The notes under the pieces were generated by a model. The model was given only the letters and a program-made list of their open reading frames with translations. It searched no databases and was not told where the DNA came from. From Brucella anthropi ATCC 49188 (lineage in GTDB: Bacteria > Pseudomonadota > Alphaproteobacteria > Rhizobiales > Rhizobiaceae): a stretch of DNA of 64,000 nucleotides. Positions 8,172-17,115 of the stretch are shown here, piece after piece. The stretch is taken from assembly GCF_000017405.1 (NCBI RefSeq), contig NC_009669.1:106352-170351 (forward strand), read 5' to 3'. Every line of letters starts with the position of its first letter. The first letter of the stretch is position 1. The position numbers and the translations under genes were made by a program.

Positions 8172-10244
8172 ATGGACAACGCGCGCATTGGCGTTGATAT
8201 TGGCGGAACTTTCACCGACTTGGTGCTATTTGGTGACGCTGGCGAAACCTTTTTCACAAAGGTCCCCTCGACACCCGCCAAGCCTGAACAGGCTGTCCTG
8301 ACCGGTATTCGTCAAATCACGGAGACGGCCGGACTGGACGTCAGCAAGGTGACTGAAGTCGTTCATGGCACGACAGTCGGTTCAAATACGCTTCTGCAAA
8401 AGGTCGGGGCCAAGACGGGCCTCATCACGACCAAGGGCTTTCGCGACGTCTTAGAAATCGGCCGCGTTCGCACGCCGACCATGTTCGATCTGAGCTGGGA
8501 AAAGGCCGTGCCGCTCATTGCGCGCCGCTTCCGCCTGGAAGTCGACGAGCGTTCGACTGCCGACGGTCGCATCCTCAAGCCGCTCAACGAGCAGGAAGTT
8601 ATCGAGATCGGCCGCTTCTTCGAAAGCGAGGGCGTTGAATCCGTCGCTATCTGCTTCCTGAACTCCTACCGCAATCCGGAAAACGAGACGCGCGCGCTCG
8701 AGGTGATGAACAAGCACTTCCCGAACATGTGGGTAACCGCTTCCGTTTCCGTTTTGCCGGAAATCCGCGAATACGAGCGCACCTCCACGACGGCGGTGAA
8801 CGCTTACGTCCTGCCTTCGTTGCGCGCCTACTTCGAACGTCTCGAAAATGGACTGCGGGAAATCGGCGTCTCGGCGCCCCTCCTGATCAGCAACTCCAAC
8901 GGCGGTCTTTCAAGCGCTAAGATGGCGCAGGAAAAGCCGGTCTTCTTCATATCCTCGGGCCGCTCCGCCGGTGTGGTTGGCGCTGGACGTCTCGGCGAGG
9001 CCATGGGTGAAAAGGATCTCGTGGTCTTTGACATGGGCGGAACAACCGCTTCCGCCTCGCTCATCCACAAGGGCGAACTGTCGCGTGCCAATGAATACGA
9101 GTTCCGCGCCGGTATTTCGACGCCGAGCCGCTTCATCAAGGCCGGCGGCTATCTCATGCGCGTGCCGACCGTCGACGTTGCCGAAGTCGGCAGCGGTGCG
9201 GGCTCCATCGCAAGCATCGACGAAGGGGGCCTCATGCACGTCGGCCCGCTGTCAGCTGGCGCCGATCCTGGCCCTGTCTGCTACGGTATAGGCGGGCAGT
9301 CTCCGACCGTCACGGACGCCAACGTCGTCCTCGGGTTTCTGCCTTCAGCGCTCGCCGGGGGCAGCATGAAACTTGACGTTGAAGGTGCTCGCGCGGCCGT
9401 AAAGCGCGACCTCGCCGACAGGCTGGGCCTGTCGATCGAGGACGCTGCTTTCGGCATCCGTGAAGTGGTCAACATCAACATGGCTCGCACCATCAAGGCA
9501 GTCACAGTAGAACGCGGCGTTGATCCACGCGACTTCGCGATCCTTGCCTTCGGCGGATCCGGCCCGGTGCACGCCTGCGACCTAGCGCGTACGCTCAACA
9601 TCTCCCGCGTCATATTTCCGAAATCTCCCGGCGTCTTCACGGCAACCGGTATGCTGGCTGCCAAAGTGGAACGCTACTTCCTGCGGAGCTTGAACGGCAT
9701 GCTCGACCAGCTTCCGATCGACCAGGTCAACAGCCTGCTCAGGGACATGCGTGCGGAGGCTATCGCCTCGCTGGCGGAAGAAGGCTATTCGGCCGACCAG
9801 GTCGAATGCGGCTTCGAAGCCGACCTGCGGTTTAAAGGTCAGGATTTCGAATTACCGATCGCCCTGCCGGAGACAGTCGCCGAGGGCGACCGCGAGTGGC
9901 TCCGCACCGCCTTTCGAGAGGTGTACAAGGGCATCTACGGCTATGCGTCGGATGATAGCGTCGAAATCGTCAACATCCGCCTCAACGCCAGCGGCAATAC
10001 CGGCAACAGGTTGAGTTTTGTACCCCATGCTCCGGAAAGGACCGACGCCGGTCCTGAAACCCGCAAGATCTATTTCTCGCGAAGCGAGGGCTGGGTGGAC
10101 ACACCGATCTACGAGCGCAGCACCTTTCAGGGGGGCGTGCAGGGACCGCTGATCATTCAGAGCCCAGACACCACCATCGTCATTCCTCCGCGTGCAACGG
10201 CCGACCTCGACGCCTTCGGCAACGTTGTCGCCACCCTTGCTTGA
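8172..10244 (+). CDS. hyuA: Hydantoinase/oxoprolinase subunit A
   Basis: A 690-residue protein of the HyuA family, which hydrolyses hydantoins, N-methylhydantoin or 5-oxoproline with ATP, together with a HyuB partner. The start IGVDIGGTFTDLVLF is the actin-like/hexokinase phosphate-binding motif. Further family marks are VHGTTVGSNTLL, the DMGGTTASASLI region near residue 285 and the FGGSGPVHACDLARTL region near residue 460. I use the ATG at 8172 because AGGAGG ends seven bases before it. The gene leads a long plus-strand cluster: hyuB follows after 22 bases. The actual amide or lactam substrate is not readable; an amino-acid-like transporter in the same run suggests a compound that yields an amino acid. 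Confidence 0.9.
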   Translation: MDNARIGVDIGGTFTDLVLFGDAGETFFTKVPSTPAKPEQAVLTGIRQITETAGLDVSKVTEVVHGTTVGSNTLLQKVGAKTGLITTKGFRDVLEIGRVRTPTMFDLSWEKAVPLIARRFRLEVDERSTADGRILKPLNEQEVIEIGRFFESEGVESVAICFLNSYRNPENETRALEVMNKHFPNMWVTASVSVLPEIREYERTSTTAVNAYVLPSLRAYFERLENGLREIGVSAPLLISNSNGGLSSAKMAQEKPVFFISSGRSAGVVGAGRLGEAMGEKDLVVFDMGGTTASASLIHKGELSRANEYEFRAGISTPSRFIKAGGYLMRVPTVDVAEVGSGAGSIASIDEGGLMHVGPLSAGADPGPVCYGIGGQSPTVTDANVVLGFLPSALAGGSMKLDVEGARAAVKRDLADRLGLSIEDAAFGIREVVNINMARTIKAVTVERGVDPRDFAILAFGGSGPVHACDLARTLNISRVIFPKSPGVFTATGMLAAKVERYFLRSLNGMLDQLPIDQVNSLLRDMRAEAIASLAEEGYSADQVECGFEADLRFKGQDFELPIALPETVAEGDREWLRTAFREVYKGIYGYASDDSVEIVNIRLNASGNTGNRLSFVPHAPERTDAGPETRKIYFSRSEGWVDTPIYERSTFQGGVQGPLIIQSPDTTIVIPPRATADLDAFGNVVATLA

Positions 10245-10266
10245 GCCTTTCGGAAGGAACAGCCTC

Positions 10267-12000
10267 ATGGCCCATAAAACCAACGATCCGATAACCTTTG
10301 CGGTCATCAAAAATGCACTCGATACGATTGTGGACGACATGGCCTTTGCGGTCATGCGCACCGCCCGCTCCCCGATTGTCCGTGATGTTCTCGACTACTC
10401 CGTGACGCTTTGCGACAAGCATGGGCGCATCCTCTCACAGGCAAAAACGGTCGCCTTGCATCTTGGCGCCGTGCCGGATGCAATGGATGTGATCATGGCA
10501 AAGTACGCCGACGACCTTGCGCCCGGCGATGTGATCATCTTCAACGACCCCTATGAGGGCGGCATGCACCTGCCGGACATTTTCATGATCCGGCCCATCT
10601 TCCACGCCGATAGGCTTCGCGGCTTCTCGGTGGTCATCGCGCATCACTGCGACGTCGGCGGCCGCGTCCCTGGCTCGAATGCCGCGGATTCGACCGAGAT
10701 CTACCAGGAAGGCCTTCGTATTGCGCCGATGAAGCTCTACGAAAAGGGCGTGGTCAACGAAACGCTAATGCGCATTATTACCAAAAACGTGCGCCTGCCA
10801 GAGCTGGTCCTCGGCGACCTTGAAGCGCAATTCGCGACGTGCAATCTCGGCGAACGGGAATTGCTTCGCCTCATCGAGCGCTACGGTGCCGACGAACTGG
10901 ACAGCTATTTCGATGATCTGATCGACTACGGCGAGCAACTTACGCGTGCCGCTATCCGCTCGTGGCCGGATGGTGACTACTATTTCGAGGATTTCATCGA
11001 CGGCGACGGGTTTTCCACGGACGCAATCCCGATCAAGGTCAAGCTCACTGTCAAGGGTGATCACCTCGATGTCGATTTCGCGGGATCCTCACCGCAGGTG
11101 AAGGGCGCGATCAACTCGACACTGTCCTTCGTCAAGTCCGCTACCTATCTGTCAGTGCGCTGTGCGCTCGACGCTGAGGTGCCGAACAATGCCGGCGTGT
11201 ATCGCGCCATCACCATCTCCGCCCCGGAAGGCTCTATCCTCAACCCGCAGATGCCGGCGCCGGTGGCTGCCCGGGCTCTGACCGGCTATCGCGTGGTTGA
11301 CACGGTCCTAGGAGCATTGTCGCAGATCGCTCCCAAAAAGGTCATGGCGGCAGGTGAGGGCGGCAACACGGTTCTGGCCTTCGGCGGCTGGGATAAGGAA
11401 ACTCGCGAACCGTTCGTTCTTGTCGACATGATCAACGGCGCCTGGGGTGGCCGCTGGAACAAGGACGGTGTCGAGGGCGTCACCAATCCCTCGCAGAACA
11501 TGTCGAACCTGCCGGTGGAAACGCTGGAAGTCCGCTACCCTCTTATGATGGACGAGTACAGCCTGCGTCCCGATTCCTGCGGGGCCGGCGAATACCGCGG
11601 CGGTCTCGGCCTTATCCGGACTTACCGCCTGCTCGCCGAAGAAGCCGTTCTGCAGATACGCGCAGACCGGCACGATCACGCGCCCTATGGACTGTTCGGA
11701 GGCAAGCCCGCCGCACCTTGCGTCAATATCCTCGATCCGGAGGGCGAAAACACGCGCCTTCCGGCCAAGATCACCCGCACCATCGGACGCGATGTCGTCA
11801 TCCGACACGAACAGGCCGGCGGCGGTGGATACGGCGATCCGCTCAAGCGCTCGCTCGATCTGATCGCTGACGATCTTTCCAACGGCAAAATCACTGCCGA
11901 CTTCGCCCGCAACCACCACGGTATCGTGTTTGAGGACGACGGCATCACTATCAATGCAGCTGCAACCGGCGCAAGACGCGCACAGGAGGCTTTCGCGTGA
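10267..12000 (+). CDS. hyuB: Hydantoinase/oxoprolinase subunit B
   Basis: A 577-residue HyuB-family protein, the partner of subunit A. The N-terminus DPITFAVIKNALDTIVDDMAFAVMRTARSPIVRDVLDYS is diagnostic, followed by FNDPYEGGMHLPDIFMI and HHCDVGGRVPGS, which hold metal-binding histidine and aspartate candidates. The C-terminal AGGGGYGDPLKRS motif is typical. I take the ATG at 10267, preceded by GGAAGGAACAG. Its last bases GTGA overlap the start of the next gene by four, a strong sign of operon translation. Cytoplasmic. Confidence 0.9.
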   Translation: MAHKTNDPITFAVIKNALDTIVDDMAFAVMRTARSPIVRDVLDYSVTLCDKHGRILSQAKTVALHLGAVPDAMDVIMAKYADDLAPGDVIIFNDPYEGGMHLPDIFMIRPIFHADRLRGFSVVIAHHCDVGGRVPGSNAADSTEIYQEGLRIAPMKLYEKGVVNETLMRIITKNVRLPELVLGDLEAQFATCNLGERELLRLIERYGADELDSYFDDLIDYGEQLTRAAIRSWPDGDYYFEDFIDGDGFSTDAIPIKVKLTVKGDHLDVDFAGSSPQVKGAINSTLSFVKSATYLSVRCALDAEVPNNAGVYRAITISAPEGSILNPQMPAPVAARALTGYRVVDTVLGALSQIAPKKVMAAGEGGNTVLAFGGWDKETREPFVLVDMINGAWGGRWNKDGVEGVTNPSQNMSNLPVETLEVRYPLMMDEYSLRPDSCGAGEYRGGLGLIRTYRLLAEEAVLQIRADRHDHAPYGLFGGKPAAPCVNILDPEGENTRLPAKITRTIGRDVVIRHEQAGGGGYGDPLKRSLDLIADDLSNGKITADFARNHHGIVFEDDGITINAAATGARRAQEAFA

Positions 12001-12833
12001 CCCAGTACGATCTTACACGCTTTGCGATCAATCAGATCACGACCCCAAAGTGGGCCATGCCTCAGGCGATCGAAGGCTATTCGCGCCAGGGAATCAAGGG
12101 CATCGCGGTGTGGCGTAATTTCTTGGAGGATTACGGCGTGATGCAAACCGCGAAGCATTTGCGCGATGCTCAAATGTGGGTTGCCTCACTCTGCACGAGT
12201 GCATGGGTCAGCGAAACCGATCCGGCAGCATACCGAGCAAAAATTGCTGAGAACCGCCGCATCATTGATCAGGCAGCAACGATCGGCGCACCCTGTGTCG
12301 TCATGGTGGTGGGAGGTATTCCGAAAGGTGACAAGGATCTGGCCGGTCAGCGAAGACGCATTCATGACGCTCTGGCCGAACTTGCCCCTTACGCGGAGGC
12401 ATCAGGTGTGAAACTTGGGCTCGAGCCGTTACATCCAATGTATTGCGGCGATCGTAGCGCGCTGAACCTGATCACGGATGCCAATGATCTTATCGACGAG
12501 TTAGGTGACAAAGCTGCCAGCCTGGTCGCGGACGTCTATCATTGCTGGTGGGACCCCGCATTTGAGCGAGAGCTTCGCCGTGCCGGGAAAGACCGCATCC
12601 ACACGTTCCACTATTGCGACTGGCTAGTCCCGACGCGGAATCTCCGCGATCGTGGCATGTTGGGCGATGGGGTGATTGATTTCGCTACCATTCGGGGATG
12701 GCTTGATGACATCGGTTACGACGGTCCGTTCGAGCTGGAACTCTTCTCTGAACTGGACTGGTGGGAACGGGATCCGGAAGAGACTGTACGTATCGCCATC
12801 GAGCGTTGTGGCCCATTCGTAGGCCCGCGCTAA
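11997..12833 (+). CDS. Sugar phosphate isomerase/epimerase-like TIM-barrel protein
   Basis: A 278-residue protein of the AP-endonuclease-2/xylose-isomerase-like TIM-barrel fold. GLEPLHPMY near residue 142, DVYHCWWD near residue 178, FHYCDW near residue 200 and FELELFSE near residue 247 supply the Glu, Asp, His and Glu expected for divalent-metal binding. It starts with GTG at 11997, overlapping the hyuB stop by four bases. Such enzymes isomerise or epimerise sugars, hydroxypyruvate or inositol intermediates. Being wedged between hyuB and an amino-acid ABC ATPase suggests action on the product of the hydrolase, but the reaction is not identifiable. Confidence 0.75.
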   Translation: MTQYDLTRFAINQITTPKWAMPQAIEGYSRQGIKGIAVWRNFLEDYGVMQTAKHLRDAQMWVASLCTSAWVSETDPAAYRAKIAENRRIIDQAATIGAPCVVMVVGGIPKGDKDLAGQRRRIHDALAELAPYAEASGVKLGLEPLHPMYCGDRSALNLITDANDLIDELGDKAASLVADVYHCWWDPAFERELRRAGKDRIHTFHYCDWLVPTRNLRDRGMLGDGVIDFATIRGWLDDIGYDGPFELELFSELDWWERDPEETVRIAIERCGPFVGPR

Positions 12834-12913
12834 TATCGCGTCTGGCCCGCGAGCTTGTGGGTCGGACGTTCCCTAACCGCCTGTTTGATCAGGCTTCGAT
12901 TCAGGAGACCCTG

Positions 12914-13681
12914 ATGACAGACCAGAGCTTCATTTCGATACGAAACCTGCAAAAAAGCTATGCGCAGGGACAGATTAAAGTCCTGAATGGCTTGAACCTC
13001 GACATGCAGAAAACTGACCGCTTGCTCGTAATCGGTCCCAGCGGCGGAGGAAAGAGTACGCTTCTCCGCTGCGTCATGGGGCTCGAAGATGTCCAGGGCG
13101 GTGAGATCAAAGTTGACGGCAAAAACTATATCGCCGGCGCGCCGATAAAGACGACCATCAACGCCGAAATGCAAAAGCAGATCGGTATGGTTTTTCAGAG
13201 TTACACGCTCTTTCCTCATCTCACCGTGCTTGGCAACCTCACTCTTGCGCCCGTTCGGTCACGTGGCGTGAGGCGTGATGAGGCAGAAGCGCGCGCACTC
13301 GAATTGCTCAACCGGTTTGGGCTCAAGGCCAAGGCCAAGGCCTATCCGGCTGCTCTTTCCGGCGGTCAGAAACAGCGCGTCGCGATCGCAAGGGCGTTGA
13401 TGCTCGACCCGAAACTGATGCTGTTCGATGAAGTGACATCGGCACTCGATCCGGAACTCGTGAACGAAGTGATTAGCATGGTGACCGAGCTCGCGGACGG
13501 CGGCATGCCGATGATGATCGTCACGCACGATATGTGGTTCGCAAAGAAGATCGCAACTCGAGTGGTCTTCTGCGATGGCGGTGTCGTTGCCGATGACGCT
13601 CCACCTGACGAATTCTTCCGTGCGCCGAAGACCGCCAGGGCGCGTGACTTCATCCACAACGTGCTGCATGCAGATCGCTGA
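12914..13681 (+). CDS. Polar amino-acid ABC transporter ATP-binding protein
   Basis: A 255-residue ATPase of the GlnQ/HisP group: Walker A GPSGGGKST near residue 42, Q-loop VFQSYTLFPHLTVLGNLTLAP, signature LSGGQKQRVAIARAL, Walker B LMLFDEVTSALDP and HDM with the switch histidine. The second Walker A residue set is slightly unusual (GGGKS rather than SGKS). The ATG at 12914 is preceded by CAGGAGACC; a longer frame from 12761 overlaps the TIM-barrel gene. Two permease genes follow at once, and the likely binding protein is the family-3 protein at 16181. Confidence 0.92.
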   Translation: MTDQSFISIRNLQKSYAQGQIKVLNGLNLDMQKTDRLLVIGPSGGGKSTLLRCVMGLEDVQGGEIKVDGKNYIAGAPIKTTINAEMQKQIGMVFQSYTLFPHLTVLGNLTLAPVRSRGVRRDEAEARALELLNRFGLKAKAKAYPAALSGGQKQRVAIARALMLDPKLMLFDEVTSALDPELVNEVISMVTELADGGMPMMIVTHDMWFAKKIATRVVFCDGGVVADDAPPDEFFRAPKTARARDFIHNVLHADR

Positions 13682-13696
13682 GATGGACGAACGACC

Positions 13697-14365
13697 ATGC
13701 AAAACATCGATTTCTTTTTCGTCCTCAATGCCTGGCCAGCGCTTCTGGAGGGATTAAAAATCACCCTCCAGCTCACGGTGTGGGCAAACATCATCGGGCT
13801 TGTTGCCGGGTTTCCCCTAGCCCTGCTCTCGAATGCCCGCATCGCACCGATACGGTGGATCGCGCGCTTCTATATCGACCTGTTTCGTTGTACGCCCGTC
13901 CTCGTTCAGGTCGTATGGTTCTTCTTCTGTATACCGATGATCTTCGAGGTGTGGTGGTCGCCGGTATTCATGGGTGTCCTCATCCTCGGAATGAACCAAA
14001 CGGCGTTCAACGGTGAAGCATTCAGGGCTGCCATCCAGTCCATTCCCGCAGCGCAAAGGGATGCTGGTGTCGCACTTGGCCTCGGCCGTTGGAACTACAC
14101 TAGATACATCGTGCTACCCCAGGCAATCAGGACCGCGACGCCGGTCCTGATCACAAATGCGATTGGTATCTTTCAGCAAAGCTCGCTTGTTGCACTCGTG
14201 GGTGTTGCCGACCTGATGTATCAGGGCAAGCAGCTCTCGACCCAGACCTACCGCCCAATCGAGACGTTTACCTTCCTCGCGGCATTTTATCTGGTTGTCG
14301 CAATCCCCTTTGGTCGTCTAGCCGCGTTCTTTGAACACCGGCTGGAGCGTATGAACAAGGTGTAA
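13697..14365 (+). CDS. Amino-acid ABC transporter permease (HisM/HisQ type)
   Basis: A 222-residue inner-membrane protein with about five hydrophobic segments. The hallmark of the family, FYIDLFRCTPVLVQVVWFFF, is near residue 60, and the ATPase-contact loop AGVALGLGRWNYTRYIVLPQAIRTATPVL is near residue 125. It pairs with the next gene, which is the same length and clearly homologous, to form a heterodimeric channel. The gap to that gene is four bases. The start at 13697 is the only plausible ATG and lies 15 bases after the ATPase stop. Confidence 0.9.
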   Translation: MQNIDFFFVLNAWPALLEGLKITLQLTVWANIIGLVAGFPLALLSNARIAPIRWIARFYIDLFRCTPVLVQVVWFFFCIPMIFEVWWSPVFMGVLILGMNQTAFNGEAFRAAIQSIPAAQRDAGVALGLGRWNYTRYIVLPQAIRTATPVLITNAIGIFQQSSLVALVGVADLMYQGKQLSTQTYRPIETFTFLAAFYLVVAIPFGRLAAFFEHRLERMNKV

Positions 14366-14369
14366 GATC

Positions 14370-15038
14370 ATGCAAGATCTCGATTTCTCTGTTGTTCTGC
14401 AATACGGCCCGGCGTTGCTCAAAGGGCTCGTTCTGACCCTCCAGATTACGGTGCTTTGCGGATTGGCAAGCGTTGTGTTCGGCTTTCTCATCGGTGTTGG
14501 ACGCAAGTCCAACGTTCGACCGGTCCGCTGGGCCTGCTCTCTCTATGTCGAGGTGCTGCGCGGTACGCCGGTCCTGATCACCTTGTTCTGGGTCTTCTTC
14601 TGTTTCCCGATCATTTTCGACGTTGAACTCAGTCCCTTCATCTCGGCCGTGATTGCCCTGACACTCTATACATCGGCGATCACCAGCGAGTCCTTTCGGG
14701 CTGCCTTAGGGTCGATCGGGCAAGATCAGCACGATGCTTGCAAAGCGCTTGGTCTGAGCCGTTTTTCGAAGATGATGTATGTGGTCGCGCCACAGACAAT
14801 CGTACGCGCCATTCCCAATCTAATGTCGAACCTGGTGAGCCTCTTCAAGGAGAGTGCGCTCGTTTCGGCAGTCGGCGTGGTCGAACTTATGTACACGGCC
14901 CAAAACATATCGAACGTGACTGCGAGGCCTGTCGAGGTACTGACGACCGCGGCTCTCGTCTACTTCGTTATCGGCTGGGTGCTCACGCGACTGGTCAATG
15001 CCGCGGAAACGCGCCTGCTCGTCAAAATGGCAGTGTGA
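14370..15038 (+). CDS. Amino-acid ABC transporter permease, second subunit
   Basis: A 222-residue membrane protein homologous to the previous gene. YVEVLRGTPVLITLFWVFF is near residue 57 and the EAA-like loop CKALGLSRFSKMMYVVAPQTIVRAIPNLMSNL near residue 123. With the partner permease and the ATPase it forms an importer for a polar amino acid or an amino-acid-like acid. No binding protein lies inside this gene run; the nearest is at 16181, 1.1 kb downstream behind its own control region. Confidence 0.9.
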   Translation: MQDLDFSVVLQYGPALLKGLVLTLQITVLCGLASVVFGFLIGVGRKSNVRPVRWACSLYVEVLRGTPVLITLFWVFFCFPIIFDVELSPFISAVIALTLYTSAITSESFRAALGSIGQDQHDACKALGLSRFSKMMYVVAPQTIVRAIPNLMSNLVSLFKESALVSAVGVVELMYTAQNISNVTARPVEVLTTAALVYFVIGWVLTRLVNAAETRLLVKMAV

Positions 15039-15126
15039 ACCCTCAAGGCAAACGGGCCCACCGTTAAGGTGCCCACCTTCACGCTTAGCCGCGTGACATG
15101 AAAGAAGATTTTTAAGGAGATCAGCA

Positions 15127-15921
15127 ATGGCAAGTACAAATGAACAAACCTCTTCGCCGCTCGCGGTTGTCACCGGCGGCGCAAGCGGGATTGGCGAGGC
15201 CAGTGTGCGCGGTTTCGTGTCTGCCGGCTGGCGGGTTGTTATCGCAGACATCAACGACGAACGGGGAAAGGCAATCGCTGCCGAATTGGGTGCCGCGGTC
15301 AGCTACCGTCATCTTGATGTGTCTGACGAGCAGGCGGTGACGCAATTCAAAGAGGCAGTCTATGCAGAGCATGGGCTTGTGTCGGCACTTGTGAACTCTG
15401 GCGGCATTTTGCAGAACGCCACCAGGGTGACGAAAATGCCGGTCGAGGAATTCGATCGCATCATCGACGTCAACCTTCGCGGAACGATGCTCACTGCGCG
15501 CGCCTTCGGCGAGCAGATGGCGCAATCGGGCGGCGGATCGATTGTGAACCTCTGCTCGCTGACCACTTTCCAGCCCTGGCCACAGCCGGCATATGCCATG
15601 AGCAAATCGGCGCTGAAGATGCTGACCGAAATCATGGCCGCCGAACTTGGTCCGCAGGGTGTCCGTGTCAATGCGGTAGCGCCCGGATATACGATGACCG
15701 AGGCGATGAAGAGCCGCATCGATCGCGGCGAACGCGACCCCTCTGTTGTCATTTCCAGATCCGCGCTGCGACGGTTCGTCGAGCCGAGGGAGGTTGCAGA
15801 TGCAATCTTCTTCCTGTGCTCTCCGTCCGCGTCCGCCATCACCGGGATCACCATTCCAATCGATGCGGGCTGGCTGGTCTATACGTCCTATATGAGCGCG
15901 GCCGCGCGACCCGCGGACTAA
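15127..15921 (+). CDS. Short-chain dehydrogenase/reductase (SDR)
   Basis: A 264-residue classical SDR. The cofactor motif TGGASGIGEA is near residue 17, the dinucleotide-choosing acid D in VIADIND is near residue 41 (favouring NAD), NSGGIL replaces the usual NNAG, and the catalytic Tyr-x-x-x-Lys is in YAMSKSALK, preceded by a serine in NLCSLTT. The C-terminus GITIPIDAGW is standard. AAGGAGATCAGCA lies before the ATG at 15127. It follows the transporter genes after 88 bases, so it probably oxidises a hydroxy acid or alcohol in the same pathway. Confidence 0.88.
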   Translation: MASTNEQTSSPLAVVTGGASGIGEASVRGFVSAGWRVVIADINDERGKAIAAELGAAVSYRHLDVSDEQAVTQFKEAVYAEHGLVSALVNSGGILQNATRVTKMPVEEFDRIIDVNLRGTMLTARAFGEQMAQSGGGSIVNLCSLTTFQPWPQPAYAMSKSALKMLTEIMAAELGPQGVRVNAVAPGYTMTEAMKSRIDRGERDPSVVISRSALRRFVEPREVADAIFFLCSPSASAITGITIPIDAGWLVYTSYMSAAARPAD

Positions 15922-16019
15922 CACCGCGGGTAGCAACCGGCTCCCGACACATCACGGGAGCCGGCCGAGCCTCTAGTGCAGACCATCGCATCGAAAAAAT
16001 TCTGGCCGAACCCTCAAAG

Positions 16020-16035
16020 GGCTATTGTCGACAAT
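16020..16035. promoter_or_regulatory. Probable GntR operator, site 1
   Basis: The 16 bases here are identical to the first 16 of the perfect palindrome at 19673-19692, including the symmetric core ATTGTCGACAAT. The site lies about 145 bases upstream of the binding-protein gene. FCD-type GntR regulators usually bind short palindromes of this kind, and the GntR gene at 18914 is the obvious candidate protein. Confidence 0.6.
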
Positions 16036-16180
16036 GACAATCGGTGCCAAGATTGTTTTTGACAGGCCGAGCGCCGATTAGACACGATCGAAAGGAAACC
16101 AACCTAGCAGAACCCACCGAACAGATGCATGCGAATAAAAGCAATCAACGGAACAGCAGCAACAATTTGGGAGTGTTAAA

Positions 16181-17008
16181 ATGAAACTTACGAAGCTCAT
16201 CACCGGGTTGATCCTCGGCGCGACAGTTCTCGCCGGAGCAGGTCAGGCCTATGCCCAGTCTGCCGAAGGTTACTGGCAGGAAATCCAGAAGCGCGGAACG
16301 CTCCGGTGCGGCGCGGCAGTCGCGCCCCCGCACGTTATTCGCGATCCTCAAAGCGGCGAATACAGCGGTACATTCGTCGACCTCTGCAAGAAGTTTGCTC
16401 AGGACGCCCTTGGCGTAAAAGCTGAAATCGTCGACACGACCTGGGACAACATCGTTGCCGGCCTGCAGGCCAATCGCTGGGACCTGTCCATGGCTTTGAA
16501 CCAGAATCCCAAGCGGGCTATGGCGATCGCCTTCAGTCACCCGGTCGTTCAGTACGAAGTTTCCGGCGTTTACGACAAGGCAAATCCGAAGTTCTCCACG
16601 GCACCGAAGTCTATCGCAGATCTCGACGTCGCCGGCGTGACGATCATCATCATGTCGGGCACGGCAATCGACGGAACACTGACGCGCCAGATCAAGAATG
16701 CAACGATCCTGCGCCTGCCCGATATCGATGCCACTCGCCTGGCGCTCTCTTCACGGAGAGGCGACATCCTCGTCGATGACAGCGACAGCAACACGCTGTT
16801 TTCAGCGACGGGCAAGGATCGCTGGGTGACGCTTAACCCCGAGCCTGCAATTTCGAAGCAGGGCATCGCATTTGGCCTGCGTCGTGATGCTTCGTATTCG
16901 GATATCCAGTCGCTGAACTTCTTCATCCAGGAGCAGACCGCGATAGGCGAAGTCGACCGCATCGCGAGCGGATACATCGACAAGCTCGCAGCCGAAATCA
17001 AGAAATAG
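16181..17008 (+). CDS. Family-3 ABC solute-binding protein (amino-acid type)
   Basis: A 275-residue periplasmic protein with a Sec signal (MKLTKLITGLILGATVLAGAGQAYA, cut after AYA). The mature protein has the GTLRCGAAVAPPHVIRD opening and the GTFVDLCKKFA and TWDNIVAGLQANRWDLSMA motifs of family-3 binding proteins. It probably feeds the ATPase/permease set at 12914-15038, which lacks a binding protein. The upstream region carries GntR site 1, so supply of the binding protein is likely regulated separately from the channel. The dehydratase gene follows in the same direction. Confidence 0.88.
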   Translation: MKLTKLITGLILGATVLAGAGQAYAQSAEGYWQEIQKRGTLRCGAAVAPPHVIRDPQSGEYSGTFVDLCKKFAQDALGVKAEIVDTTWDNIVAGLQANRWDLSMALNQNPKRAMAIAFSHPVVQYEVSGVYDKANPKFSTAPKSIADLDVAGVTIIIMSGTAIDGTLTRQIKNATILRLPDIDATRLALSSRRGDILVDDSDSNTLFSATGKDRWVTLNPEPAISKQGIAFGLRRDASYSDIQSLNFFIQEQTAIGEVDRIASGYIDKLAAEIKK

Positions 17009-17115
17009 CAACATTCTGGCGAGGAGCTGCAATCTGCGGCGTCTCGCCAATACCGTTCCGACGAATAGTGAATGCAACCCATCGCTCTCGAAGATGGCGG
17101 GGAGGGGTGCTTCGA

